A stretch of 7,711 nucleotides of DNA, taken from positions 1-7,711 of the forward strand of contig JAUVPA010000082.1 of assembly GCA_030598905.1 (NCBI GenBank), read 5' to 3'. The notes under the pieces are model-generated. The model was not told the DNA's origin. It saw only the letters and a list, made by a program, of their open reading frames with translations, and did not search any database. Below are positions 1-6,111 of this stretch, piece by piece. The DNA comes from Acidimicrobiia bacterium. GTDB taxonomy: Bacteria; Actinomycetota; Acidimicrobiia; Spongiisociales; UBA5794. Positions within the stretch are counted from its first letter, which is position 1. Every line of letters begins with the position of its first letter. Made by a program: the position numbers and the translations under genes.

Positions 1-1
1 C

Positions 2-400
2 ATCGGTGTTCCCAACGTGATCGCCACCCGAGTCAAAACCGACGCCCAGGGCCGATATCTGCCTGAGATGGACGTGTATGCAATGGGACCCGGCAAGGCA
101 GAAGCGATCGCCGACGTCGCCGAGCGGCGCGGCATCGAACTGACGGGCTCGTATGCCTACTCGGACAGCGCCACCGACCTCCCCATGATGGAGGTGGTGG
201 GCAACCCGGTAGCGGTGAACCCAGAGAAGGAGCTGCGCCGGATCGCCGAGGAGCGCGGGTGGCCCATTCTGGAGTTCCAACGCCCGGTCAGCCTCGGCCC
301 TCGCATTCCGAGACCGTCACCTCTCGCCGGCATCGCAGTCGTCGTCTCGGCTGCCGCCCTCGGCGCTGCCATCGCCCTCCTCAAGCGACGGAGCAAGTAG
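2..400 (+). CDS. HAD-IB family phosphatase (SerB-like), C-terminal part, 5' truncated by window edge
   Basis: The reading frame is open from base 2, so the start lies upstream and 132 C-terminal residues are visible. They match the C-terminal half of the HAD superfamily subfamily IB, the phosphoserine-phosphatase-like hydrolases. The motif III lysine is in GPGKAEAI, and the motif IV acidic loop is in SYAYSDSATDLPMM, whose two Asp residues in DSATD bind Mg2+. These are followed by the family-typical GNPVAVNPEKELRRIA. After the catalytic domain comes a Pro/Arg-rich linker, then a hydrophobic helix from about PLAGIAVVV to ALL, and a basic KRRSK end. This indicates a C-terminal membrane anchor with the enzyme domain on the cytoplasmic side (inferred). 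The GTG at 17 is internal to the conserved domain and is not the true start. The substrate cannot be told; a phosphomonoester is expected. The next gene is convergent. Confidence 0.85.
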   Translation: MGVPNVIATRVKTDAQGRYLPEMDVYAMGPGKAEAIADVAERRGIELTGSYAYSDSATDLPMMEVVGNPVAVNPEKELRRIAEERGWPILEFQRPVSLGPRIPRPSPLAGIAVVVSAAALGAAIALLKRRSK

Positions 401-475
401 CCCCCCTCAGCGTTCAACGATCAGATCGGCTGTAGTGACTTTGTCATGTGCCTGGGCCAGCAACATGTGTGGTTC

Positions 476-994
476 TCAGGTGGAAGGGTCAGCGGCTTCC
501 TTGTCCTCATCGTCTTCGTTTTCGGAGCTCGCCCATATGGCGATCAACAGGAGCGCCGCGACAAGCAGCACCACCCCGACGGCGAGCCAGCCGATCCCCG
601 CCGGGAGGGAGCGTCCGGCCGTGATCGTGGTTGTTGTGGACGCCCCGTCTACCAGCGCTACGTCGACTCCGAGCTGCGGCAGCGAGTAGAGCGACGTCAG
701 AGTGGACGAGTCGCCGCCTCGCTCGATGGCCTCGAACCCGATGAGGACTTCTCCGCGGTTGGCGAAGGTGACGATCCCCACCCATGTGTCATCGCCCTGG
801 TCGACCATCGCGATCGGCTCGAGCTCGCCCGAGACAGTGACCGGCCTGACGAGCACCGCACCCACCGTGTCCGCCATCTCAACGGTGAACTCGATGACAA
901 ATGGTGGGCCGGCCTCGATCGCCGTCGCTTCGGCTCGCGCGAACGGAGGGTTCAACACAATGGATGCCAGGGCGAAGAGAATCATGACCGTCAC
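476..994 (-). CDS. Unrecognised secreted, C-terminally membrane-anchored small protein; start probably frameshifted
   Basis: I do not recognise the family. As read, 172 residues start at a GTG at 994. A hydrophobic stretch with a plausible signal peptidase site (NPPFARA/EA, about residues 1-21) is followed by a beta-rich, Ig-like extracellular domain (about 22-118). Then come a Thr-rich linker (STTTTIT, 119-125), one transmembrane helix (about 132-154) and a strongly acidic tail with ENEDDEDKE (159-166). This predicts an outward-facing domain held by a single C-terminal helix with the tail inside. The signal peptide as read lacks a basic n-region. Upstream, in the same frame and without a stop back to 1058, the codons read RRARKSRVPGPPRSRRVAQ, an ideal n-region, but without a start codon. 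The strong ribosome site at 1051-1060 points to a GTG at 1047 that is one base out of frame. One missing base near 1044 would give a 190-residue protein starting at 1047. The gene is divergent from leuC and convergent with the phosphatase. Confidence 0.65.
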   Translation of the reverse strand: MTVMILFALASIVLNPPFARAEATAIEAGPPFVIEFTVEMADTVGAVLVRPVTVSGELEPIAMVDQGDDTWVGIVTFANRGEVLIGFEAIERGGDSSTLTSLYSLPQLGVDVALVDGASTTTTITAGRSLPAGIGWLAVGVVLLVAALLLIAIWASSENEDDEDKEAADPST

Positions 995-1050
995 CTGAGC
1001 AACCCTACGACTCCTCGGCGGGCCTGGGACTCGAGACTTCCTGGCACGGC

Positions 1051-1060
1051 GACCTCCTTA
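1051..1060 (-). promoter_or_regulatory. Strong Shine-Dalgarno sequence for the minus-strand membrane protein
   Basis: On the minus strand this reads TAAGGAGGTC, almost fully complementary to the 3' end of 16S rRNA. Four bases later (CGCC in total upstream of the start) there is a GTG at 1047-1045. That GTG is not in frame with the main ORF: it opens an 18-codon reading frame whose TGA (993-991) overlaps the GTG start at 994 as GTGA. The site therefore decides the start problem of the gene at 476-994. Either it serves a coupled leader peptide or, more likely, a single base is missing just after the GTG and the site serves the full-length protein. Confidence 0.7.
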
Positions 1061-1064
1061 TGAT
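1059..1064 (+). promoter_or_regulatory. Possible -10 element for leuC
   Basis: TATGAT matches the bacterial -10 consensus in five of six positions and lies 27 bases before the leuC ATG, which would give a leader of about 20 bases. No convincing -35 element sits at the right distance, and leuC has no clear Shine-Dalgarno sequence. A second, weaker -10-like GACAAT at 1077-1082 would place the transcript start at or next to the ATG, giving leaderless translation, which is common in actinobacteria. Both are guesses from pattern only. The element overlaps the minus-strand ribosome binding site. Confidence 0.25.
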
Positions 1065-1090
1065 CCCGTCGATCGCGACAATCGGCCGAG

Positions 1091-2494
1091 ATGACTGCGC
1101 AGACGCTGTTCGAGAAGGTGTGGGACACACACGTCGTCTCCGCACGTGACGATGGCCCCAGCCTCATCTACATCGACCTCCACCTCGTGCATGAGGTGAC
1201 GTCGCCGCAGGCTTTCGCCGGCCTGGAGGCTGCAGGTCGACGCGTCCGACGACCCGACCTGACGATGGCGACCGTCGACCACGGTGTCCCGACAACCAAC
1301 AGGGCGCTGGGCATCATCGATCCGCTGTCGCGTCGCCAGATCGATGCCCTGATCGACAACTGCAAGAGGCACGGGATCACGCTCTACGGAATCGACGACC
1401 CTCGCCAGGGAATCGTCCATGTCGTCGGCCCCGAGCAGGGTCTCACCCAACCCGGAATGACGATCGTCTGTGGCGATTCCCACACATCGACTCACGGCGC
1501 TTTCGGCGCTCTGGCGTTTGGAATTGGGACGAGCGAAGTGGAGCATGTCCTCGCCACGCAGACCCTCTCCCAGACAAAGCCGGGAACGATGAGCGTGACC
1601 GTCATCGGCGCGCTTGGTCGCGGCGTCTCGGCAAAGGATGTCGTTCTCGGCATCATCAACACCATCGGGGTGAACGGTGGATCCGGCCACGTAATCGAAT
1701 ACCGGGGCAGCGTGATCGAGAATCTCTCGATGGAAGGCCGCATGACCATTTGCAACATGTCCATCGAGGGAGGCGCCCGCGCGGGCATGATCGCGCCGGA
1801 CGACACCACCTTCGCCTACGTCGACGGCAGACCGTTTGCGCCGAAAGGTGTTGAGTGGGAGGAGGCGCTCGACGAATGGCGGTCGCTGCCGAGCCATCCC
1901 GATGCAACTTTCGATCGCGAGGTCCAGATCGACGGCAGCTCGCTGGCGCCCCACATCACCTGGGGAACCAACCCCGGACAGAGTGTTTCTGTTGAGGGAA
2001 GTGTTCCCGATCCGAGTTCGTTCGCCGACCCGACGGAGCGGCAGTCGGCAGAACACGCCCTCGTCTACATGGATCTGGAGCCAGGTACCGACATCGTCGA
2101 TATCCCACTTGATCGTGTCTTCTTCGGATCGTGCACCAACGCACGGATCGAGGACTTGAGAGCCGGCGCGGCCATCGTTGCAGGACGCACGGTTCACCAC
2201 AGAATCGATGCGATGGTGGTGCCCGGCTCGAGCCTCGTGAAGCTCCAAGCCGAGCAAGAGGGGCTCGATCGGATCTTCATCGATGCCGGGTTCGAATGGC
2301 GTGACGCCGGCTGCTCCATGTGTCTTGCGATGAACCCCGACATCCTCGCTCCCGGTGAGCGGTGCGCCTCGACTTCCAACCGCAACTTCGAAGGACGCCA
2401 GGGGCGCGGCGGCCGAACCCACCTCGTGAGCCCGGAGATGGCGGCAGCAGCAGCCATTGCGGGTCACTTCGTCGACGTGAGGACGTGGACCTGA
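1091..2494 (+). CDS. leuC: 3-isopropylmalate dehydratase large subunit (isopropylmalate isomerase)
   Basis: LeuC pairs with LeuD to isomerise 2-isopropylmalate to 3-isopropylmalate, the second step of leucine synthesis in the cytoplasm. The protein is full length at 467 residues (E. coli LeuC is 466) and belongs to the aconitase superfamily. The three 4Fe-4S cysteines are present at Cys348 (FFGSCTNARIEDL) and Cys408/Cys411 (DAGCSMCLAMNPD), one position off the E. coli numbering. Other signatures are MATVDHGVPT near residue 58, CGDSHTSTHGAFGALAFGIG near 129, and MEGRMTICNMSIEGGARAG near 213. The ATG at 1091 gives the family-typical start MTAQTLFEKVWDTHVV, but no strong ribosome site precedes it, so translation may be leaderless or weakly initiated. 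The stop overlaps the leuD start by one base (TGATG), indicating translational coupling. An uninterrupted frame of about 469 codons on the opposite strand is a composition shadow. Confidence 0.98.
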   Translation: MTAQTLFEKVWDTHVVSARDDGPSLIYIDLHLVHEVTSPQAFAGLEAAGRRVRRPDLTMATVDHGVPTTNRALGIIDPLSRRQIDALIDNCKRHGITLYGIDDPRQGIVHVVGPEQGLTQPGMTIVCGDSHTSTHGAFGALAFGIGTSEVEHVLATQTLSQTKPGTMSVTVIGALGRGVSAKDVVLGIINTIGVNGGSGHVIEYRGSVIENLSMEGRMTICNMSIEGGARAGMIAPDDTTFAYVDGRPFAPKGVEWEEALDEWRSLPSHPDATFDREVQIDGSSLAPHITWGTNPGQSVSVEGSVPDPSSFADPTERQSAEHALVYMDLEPGTDIVDIPLDRVFFGSCTNARIEDLRAGAAIVAGRTVHHRIDAMVVPGSSLVKLQAEQEGLDRIFIDAGFEWRDAGCSMCLAMNPDILAPGERCASTSNRNFEGRQGRGGRTHLVSPEMAAAAAIAGHFVDVRTWT

Positions 2495-3096
2495 TGCGCC
2501 CCGTGAACACGGTCATTGGTATCGCTGCACCCCTTCCTCGGGCCGCCATCGACACCGACCAGATCGTGCCGAAGCAGTTCCTCAAGCGCATCGAGAGGGA
2601 TGGATACGGCCCGTTCCTCTTCTACGACTGGGCTCACGATGTCGAAGGCGAGCTCGATCCTGACTTCGTCTTGAACCGAGCCGAGTACGAGAACGCCAAA
2701 GTTCTCATCGCCGGTCCGAGCTTCGGCTGCGGCTCGTCACGAGAGCACGCAACCTGGGCGCTCCAGGACCGCGGCTTCGACGCCGTGATCGCACCGTCGT
2801 TCGGCGACATCTTCCGCAACAACGCCTACAACGTCGGTCTGCTCCCCATCGAACTCGACCAGACAGAGATCGACCGCCTCGTGACGGTCGCAGACGGCGC
2901 AGGAACAGTGAGCGTCGATCTCGAATCACAGACGGTCACCGCTGGCGACGAAGTCTTCGCCTTCCAGATCGACGAACACGTGAAGCACAACCTGCTGAAC
3001 GGTGTGGACCGCATCTCCGAGACGCTGGAGTCGGTCGACGCCATCGACACGTACGAGGGGCGGCGGCCGCACCACCGGCCGACACTCAACGACTGA
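2494..3096 (+). CDS. leuD: 3-isopropylmalate dehydratase small subunit
   Basis: LeuD is the swivelling small subunit that completes the isopropylmalate isomerase active site with LeuC. At 200 residues it is almost the same length as E. coli LeuD (201). Signatures seen: the substrate-site region AAIDTDQIVPKQFLKRI (about 18-33), FLFYDWAHD (about 41-49), GCGSSREHATWALQDRGF (about 78-95) and FGDIFRNNAYNVGLLPI (about 103-119). The frame is open farther upstream, to an ATG at 2362, but that part only re-reads leuC. The ATG at 2494, overlapping the leuC TGA by one base, gives the expected N-terminus MRPVNTVIGIAAPLPRAAID. A purine-rich GAGGA lies about ten bases upstream inside leuC. leuB is not adjacent: the next gene downstream is an unrelated small ORF in the same frame immediately after the stop. 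Confidence 0.98.
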   Translation: MRPVNTVIGIAAPLPRAAIDTDQIVPKQFLKRIERDGYGPFLFYDWAHDVEGELDPDFVLNRAEYENAKVLIAGPSFGCGSSREHATWALQDRGFDAVIAPSFGDIFRNNAYNVGLLPIELDQTEIDRLVTVADGAGTVSVDLESQTVTAGDEVFAFQIDEHVKHNLLNGVDRISETLESVDAIDTYEGRRPHHRPTLND

Positions 3097-3456
3097 GTGG
3101 AGTACACGCGTCAGGAGCAGGCTCAAGCGCTTCTGCAGCGCAAGGTTCGCCGGCTGGCGTCACAGATTCTCGGACGACGGGCCACGAGCGGAACCGATTT
3201 CGAGGAAGCCCTCACGGTGGAGCGGATCGATCTGATCGCCGAGATCCCCAACCCCGACGCGTTGCTCGTACTGGGACGGAACGTCGTCGGACCCGGCGAC
3301 GGTCTCTACATCCTCGACGACGGCGGGCGCTACCGGATCTACATCCAGGAGCAAGGCATCCCCCACTACGAAGCGCGGGAGCTTGACTTCGACCAAGCCC
3401 GCGATGTCGTCATCGATCGCATTTTGATGATGAACGGCATCCCCTTCACCGTCTAA
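3097..3456 (+). CDS. Hypothetical small protein directly following leuD
   Basis: I do not recognise this 119-residue protein. Its GTG start follows the leuD TGA with no spacer (TGAGTG) and lies in the same frame, so it would be translated by reinitiation. No separate ribosome site is visible. Residues 1-30 are basic, Gln/Arg-rich and probably helical. The middle has LIAEIPNPDALLVLGRNV (46-63). The end contains GDGLYILDDGGRYRIYIQEQG (68-87), followed by a helix, DFDQARDVVIDRIL (98-110). That layout (short strands, a turn, a strand ending in QEQG, then an Ala/Asp helix) loosely resembles small immunity-type domains with a 'vYy.ERG ... sE..A...L' pattern. This is only a pattern impression, and no toxin gene is nearby. 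No signal peptide or membrane segment is seen. Codon use fits its neighbours, so it is probably a real gene cotranscribed with leuCD. Confidence 0.75.
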   Translation: MEYTRQEQAQALLQRKVRRLASQILGRRATSGTDFEEALTVERIDLIAEIPNPDALLVLGRNVVGPGDGLYILDDGGRYRIYIQEQGIPHYEARELDFDQARDVVIDRILMMNGIPFTV

Positions 3457-3524
3457 CGCTGCGCTCGGGCCTTCGTTCCCCACCGCCACCGCCCCCTGAT
3501 GGGGAGGCAAAGAAGAGCGGGGAT

Positions 3525-4094
3525 TCACAAAAGGTGGACTCGAGCACCAACCTCGATCTCGACCGGACCGGTGAGGTGGGTGGGGTCGACAAGGAAGCCT
3601 CGGGTACCTTCATCGAGGAAGGCCAGCTCCTCTCGAATCTCGTTGCGGGACAACACTTGGGGAGCGCCGAGGAGGAAGCTCGTGAATTCGACGCACGGCG
3701 TAGCCACGCGAGGATTGCGCAGCTCGATCGGTCCGGCCTCCGTGTCGACGACAATGCCGGCGCCGAGCTTGTCGAGACGCAACGGGGAGCCGTCGATGAC
3801 GATGTTCTCGCCGCCAACACCAAGAGGAACAGACCCGAAGCGCTGCCTCATCGCCTCGTAGTGCCCGCTGAATCCGATCGAAAGCGGCCGCCTTCCGCCG
3901 CCGCGTGATATCGGATGTGACGCATGGTGCACGTCGACCAGCCACGCGTCTTCGCGCCTACCGACAAATCCCCCCGGTCCGACGGCGGCACGAGTAATCG
4001 CGACGATCGCCGCCGGGTCGTAGCCGACACCGGCAGTCTTCACGGGATCCGTCTGTACCTGCAATTGGACGATCCTGCCGATCACCTCACCCAT
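3525..4094 (-). CDS. MOSC domain-containing protein
   Basis: This 189-residue protein resembles the MOSC domain family (molybdenum cofactor sulfurase C-terminal domain), beta-rich proteins in which a conserved cysteine is thought to carry or receive sulfur, or to bind a molybdenum cofactor. Seen in order: VQTDPVKTAGV near residues 13-23; GGFVGRREDAWLVDVHHASH (41-60), equivalent to the family's 'G..GD.H' part; LGVGGENIVIDG (91-102), matching the FGEN(L/I) motif; and LRNPRVATPCVEF (125-137), with the characteristic Pro-Cys at Cys134. The ATG at 4094 is preceded by AAGAAGAG at a suitable distance. The upstream phosphodiesterase stop is only four bases before the start, so it is very likely the last gene of the hutU-hutI run. 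It could be a stand-alone thiol or detoxification protein like the YiiM type; its substrate cannot be told. Confidence 0.75.
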   Translation of the reverse strand: MGEVIGRIVQLQVQTDPVKTAGVGYDPAAIVAITRAAVGPGGFVGRREDAWLVDVHHASHPISRGGGRRPLSIGFSGHYEAMRQRFGSVPLGVGGENIVIDGSPLRLDKLGAGIVVDTEAGPIELRNPRVATPCVEFTSFLLGAPQVLSRNEIREELAFLDEGTRGFLVDPTHLTGPVEIEVGARVHLL

Positions 4095-4098
4095 GACG

Positions 4099-4893
4099 TC
4101 ACTCTTCTTGGGTCCTCTCGTCGATCACATCGTTCAGGATGTCGGGCCGGTCGGTGACGATTCCGTCCACACCGAGGTCGAGGAATCGTTTCATGTCGTC
4201 CGGGTCGTTGACAGTCCACAGGTGGATGTGGGCACCGGCTTTGTGCACCGTGTCGATCATCCGCCTATCGATCCTCAGCGCACCAAACCGGTAGGGCAGT
4301 TGGTACGCAGCGAATCCGAGATCGATGGCCACACCAACGCGAGAAGCGGCGTACAACGTCGAGGCCGACCGGGGACCGGCCGAGACGGCAACCGTTCCCT
4401 TGGTGATCCTCTTGAAGCGAGCAATGCGGCCGTCTCGAAAGGCGCCGGCCAAGCTGCGGTCCTCGGCGCGACAGCGACGGATTACTTCAGCGACCTGCCA
4501 CTCGATGCCCGCCGCCTTGAGGTCGATGTTGATGTGCGCATCAGGGAACAACTCGTAGATCTCTCTGAGAGTTGGGATCTTCACACCCTTTCCGCGCATC
4601 GGATACCCGGACTCGGCATCAAAGTGGTATGCGGCGTCGAGGTTGGCGAGATCTTCGACGTCCCAGTCGGCAACGGCACCGGAGCCGTTGGTCGTGCGCT
4701 CCAGGGTCGAGTCGTGCACCACCATGGGAACACCGTCCCGGGAACATCGCACATCGAGCTCGAGGTACCGGTAGCCGAGACCGATGATGGCCTGATCGAA
4801 GGCGTAGACCGTGTTCTCCGGCCACAGGACGCGGCTCCCCCGGTGGGCGAACCGGATCGGATGCTCGACGGAGAGGAAAGGGACGTCCGTCAC
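4099..4893 (-). CDS. Glycerophosphodiester phosphodiesterase (GDPD family)
   Basis: The enzyme hydrolyses glycerophosphodiesters to glycerol 3-phosphate and an alcohol, with Ca2+ or Mg2+, on a TIM-barrel fold. With the start chosen here it has 264 residues, usual for bacterial cytosolic GDPDs. Catalytic and metal residues are visible: His17 in FAHRGSRVLWPENT, Glu45 and Asp47 in YLELDVRCSRDG, His60 in VVHDSTLERTTNG, the later acidic/lysine strand NIDLK, and the closing pair HLWTVND (about 224-230) and GVDGIVTDRP (241-250). There is no signal peptide, so it should be cytoplasmic. The frame is open upstream to 5067, but that extension is a shadow of hutI and lacks GDPD similarity. The GTG at 4893 overlaps the hutI TGA by four bases (GTGA) and has the purine-rich GAGGGGAAGAG just upstream. 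The gap to the next gene is four bases, so the three genes are probably coupled. It might recycle phospholipid head groups; a link to histidine use is not evident. Confidence 0.93.
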   Translation of the reverse strand: MTDVPFLSVEHPIRFAHRGSRVLWPENTVYAFDQAIIGLGYRYLELDVRCSRDGVPMVVHDSTLERTTNGSGAVADWDVEDLANLDAAYHFDAESGYPMRGKGVKIPTLREIYELFPDAHINIDLKAAGIEWQVAEVIRRCRAEDRSLAGAFRDGRIARFKRITKGTVAVSAGPRSASTLYAASRVGVAIDLGFAAYQLPYRFGALRIDRRMIDTVHKAGAHIHLWTVNDPDDMKRFLDLGVDGIVTDRPDILNDVIDERTQEE

Positions 4894-6098
4894 ATGACCA
4901 CTCTTCCCCTCTTGACGACCTGGGAAACCAAACCACCGTCGGGCCGGTATGGCAGGTGGGTGTACGACGGAGCATCGAGGACGACCAAGTCGGCAACAGC
5001 TCCGGGAGCGATCACGCCTCGATCTTCGAGCCGGAGGCTCAGCGCCGCACCGCGGGTGGCCGCCCACACGGCTTCTTCAGGAGTGAGCCCCATTTCGAGG
5101 GACGCCAAAGCGATCACCAGCGGCATCGTCTCCACATACGATGTACCGGGATTGCAGTCGGTGGCAAGAGCGACCGTTGCCCCCGAGTCCCATACGCGCC
5201 TGGCGTCTGGATAGGGAAGCCGCATCGAGAAGGAAACCGAGGGCAGCAACACGGCGGCCGTTCCGGCAGCTGCCAAAGCTCGGAAGTCTCCATCCGTAGC
5301 GTGGTCGAGGTGGTCCGCGCTGGCGGCACCGACCTCGGCCGCCAGCTGAGCGCCACCGTTTCGGGACAGCTGTTCGGTGTGCATCCGGATGCCGAGACCG
5401 GCAGCCTGCGCTGAGGTAACGACCGTTCTCGCCTCATCCACCGTAAACGCGGCGTCGTCGCAGAACACGTCACAGAAATCCGCATAGGGAGCCACTTCGT
5501 CGAGCATGGCGCCTGCGACGTCTGCAACGTACTCTCCCCGTCGTTCGCGGTGCGACATAGGCACCACATGGGCTCCGAGGAACGTCGTCACAACGTCGAT
5601 CGGGAGAGCGTCGCCAATCCGGCGAGCGACACGCAGCATCTTCACTTCGGTCTCGGTCTCGAGACCGTAACCCGACTTGATCTCGACGGTTGTCGTCCCG
5701 GCGCGGAGCATTCGCTCTGCCCTCGCTCGCGACATTTCGAAGAGAGTGTCTTCGTCCGTTGCGCGGGTTGCGACAACGGTCGAGTGAATCCCCCCACCAG
5801 ACTCGAGGATCTCCTCGTAGGAGGCTCCCCGCAGCCGCATCGCGAACTCGTTGGCTCGTTCGCCCGCAAAGACGAGATGAGTGTGGGGGTCGACGAAACC
5901 CGGCAGCACAGCTCTCTGCGAGGCGTCCAGGACGGGGAGTCCTCGATAATCGTCGGGTATATCGGCCGCCTCACCAACCCACGACACCGAGCCGGACGTG
6001 ATGGCGACGGCGGCCGACTCGACGACACCGAGGAGGCCGCCGTGCTCGGGATCGTTGGTGACCAACTGCCCGATGTCACCAATCAGCAAATCGCTCAT
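4890..6098 (-). CDS. hutI: Imidazolonepropionase
   Basis: HutI hydrolyses 4-imidazolone-5-propionate to N-formimino-L-glutamate, the third step of histidine degradation, and belongs to the metal-dependent amidohydrolases. The 402-residue protein has the metal ligands His72 and His74 (GFVDPHTHLVFAG), His240 (RMHTEQLS), His263 (SADHLDH) and Asp314 (ALATDCNPGTS). Family-specific stretches are AGTTTVEIKSGYGLETETE and TFLGAHVVP. Length and motifs match known HutI proteins (B. subtilis ligands lie at nearly the same spacing). The ATG at 6098 gives MSDLLIGDIGQL and sits 13 bases after the hutU stop. A TTG at 6107 would add three residues. Neither has a strong ribosome site, which suggests coupling to hutU translation. 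Its own stop overlaps the phosphodiesterase start (ATGTGA). The end of the protein, GGLVSQVVKRGRVV, is the usual last strand of the composite beta-sandwich. Confidence 0.97.
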   Translation of the reverse strand: MSDLLIGDIGQLVTNDPEHGGLLGVVESAAVAITSGSVSWVGEAADIPDDYRGLPVLDASQRAVLPGFVDPHTHLVFAGERANEFAMRLRGASYEEILESGGGIHSTVVATRATDEDTLFEMSRARAERMLRAGTTTVEIKSGYGLETETEVKMLRVARRIGDALPIDVVTTFLGAHVVPMSHRERRGEYVADVAGAMLDEVAPYADFCDVFCDDAAFTVDEARTVVTSAQAAGLGIRMHTEQLSRNGGAQLAAEVGAASADHLDHATDGDFRALAAAGTAAVLLPSVSFSMRLPYPDARRVWDSGATVALATDCNPGTSYVETMPLVIALASLEMGLTPEEAVWAATRGAALSLRLEDRGVIAPGAVADLVVLDAPSYTHLPYRPDGGLVSQVVKRGRVVM

Positions 6099-6111
6099 CG
6101 CAGCCAAGAAA

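Noticed and set aside
401..475. Terminator between the phosphatase and the membrane protein gene
   Set aside because: Only a 4-base stem (TGAC-TTT-GTCA) is visible and no T-tract follows, so no terminator can be claimed.
446..1063. 205-codon open frame on the plus strand opposite the membrane protein
   Set aside because: The minus-strand reading has a signal peptide, membrane helix and strong ribosome site. The plus-strand reading is Arg/Asp/His-rich and featureless.
1058..2467. 469-codon open frame on the minus strand opposite leuC
   Set aside because: It mirrors leuC almost end to end and its translation is Arg/His/Asp/Val-rich without any recognisable domain. LeuC is beyond doubt on the plus strand. 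Long antisense frames are common when high-GC codon bias removes stops from the opposite strand.
3491..3508. Hairpin GCCCCC-TGATG-GGGAGGC in the convergent gap as a shared terminator
   Set aside because: Six base pairs with one bulged A are plausible, but there is no T-run on either side in either direction, so an intrinsic terminator is not supported. The gap 3457-3524 holds nothing else visible.
4894..5067. 58-residue N-terminal extension of the phosphodiesterase
   Set aside because: It lies wholly inside hutI in another frame, is Arg/Pro/Cys-rich, and has no GDPD similarity. The GTG at 4893 with the GTGA overlap is the better start.
4093..5214. 373-codon open frame on the plus strand opposite the phosphodiesterase and hutI
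   Set aside because: It spans the junction of two well-supported minus-strand genes and shows no family motif, so it is a composition shadow.
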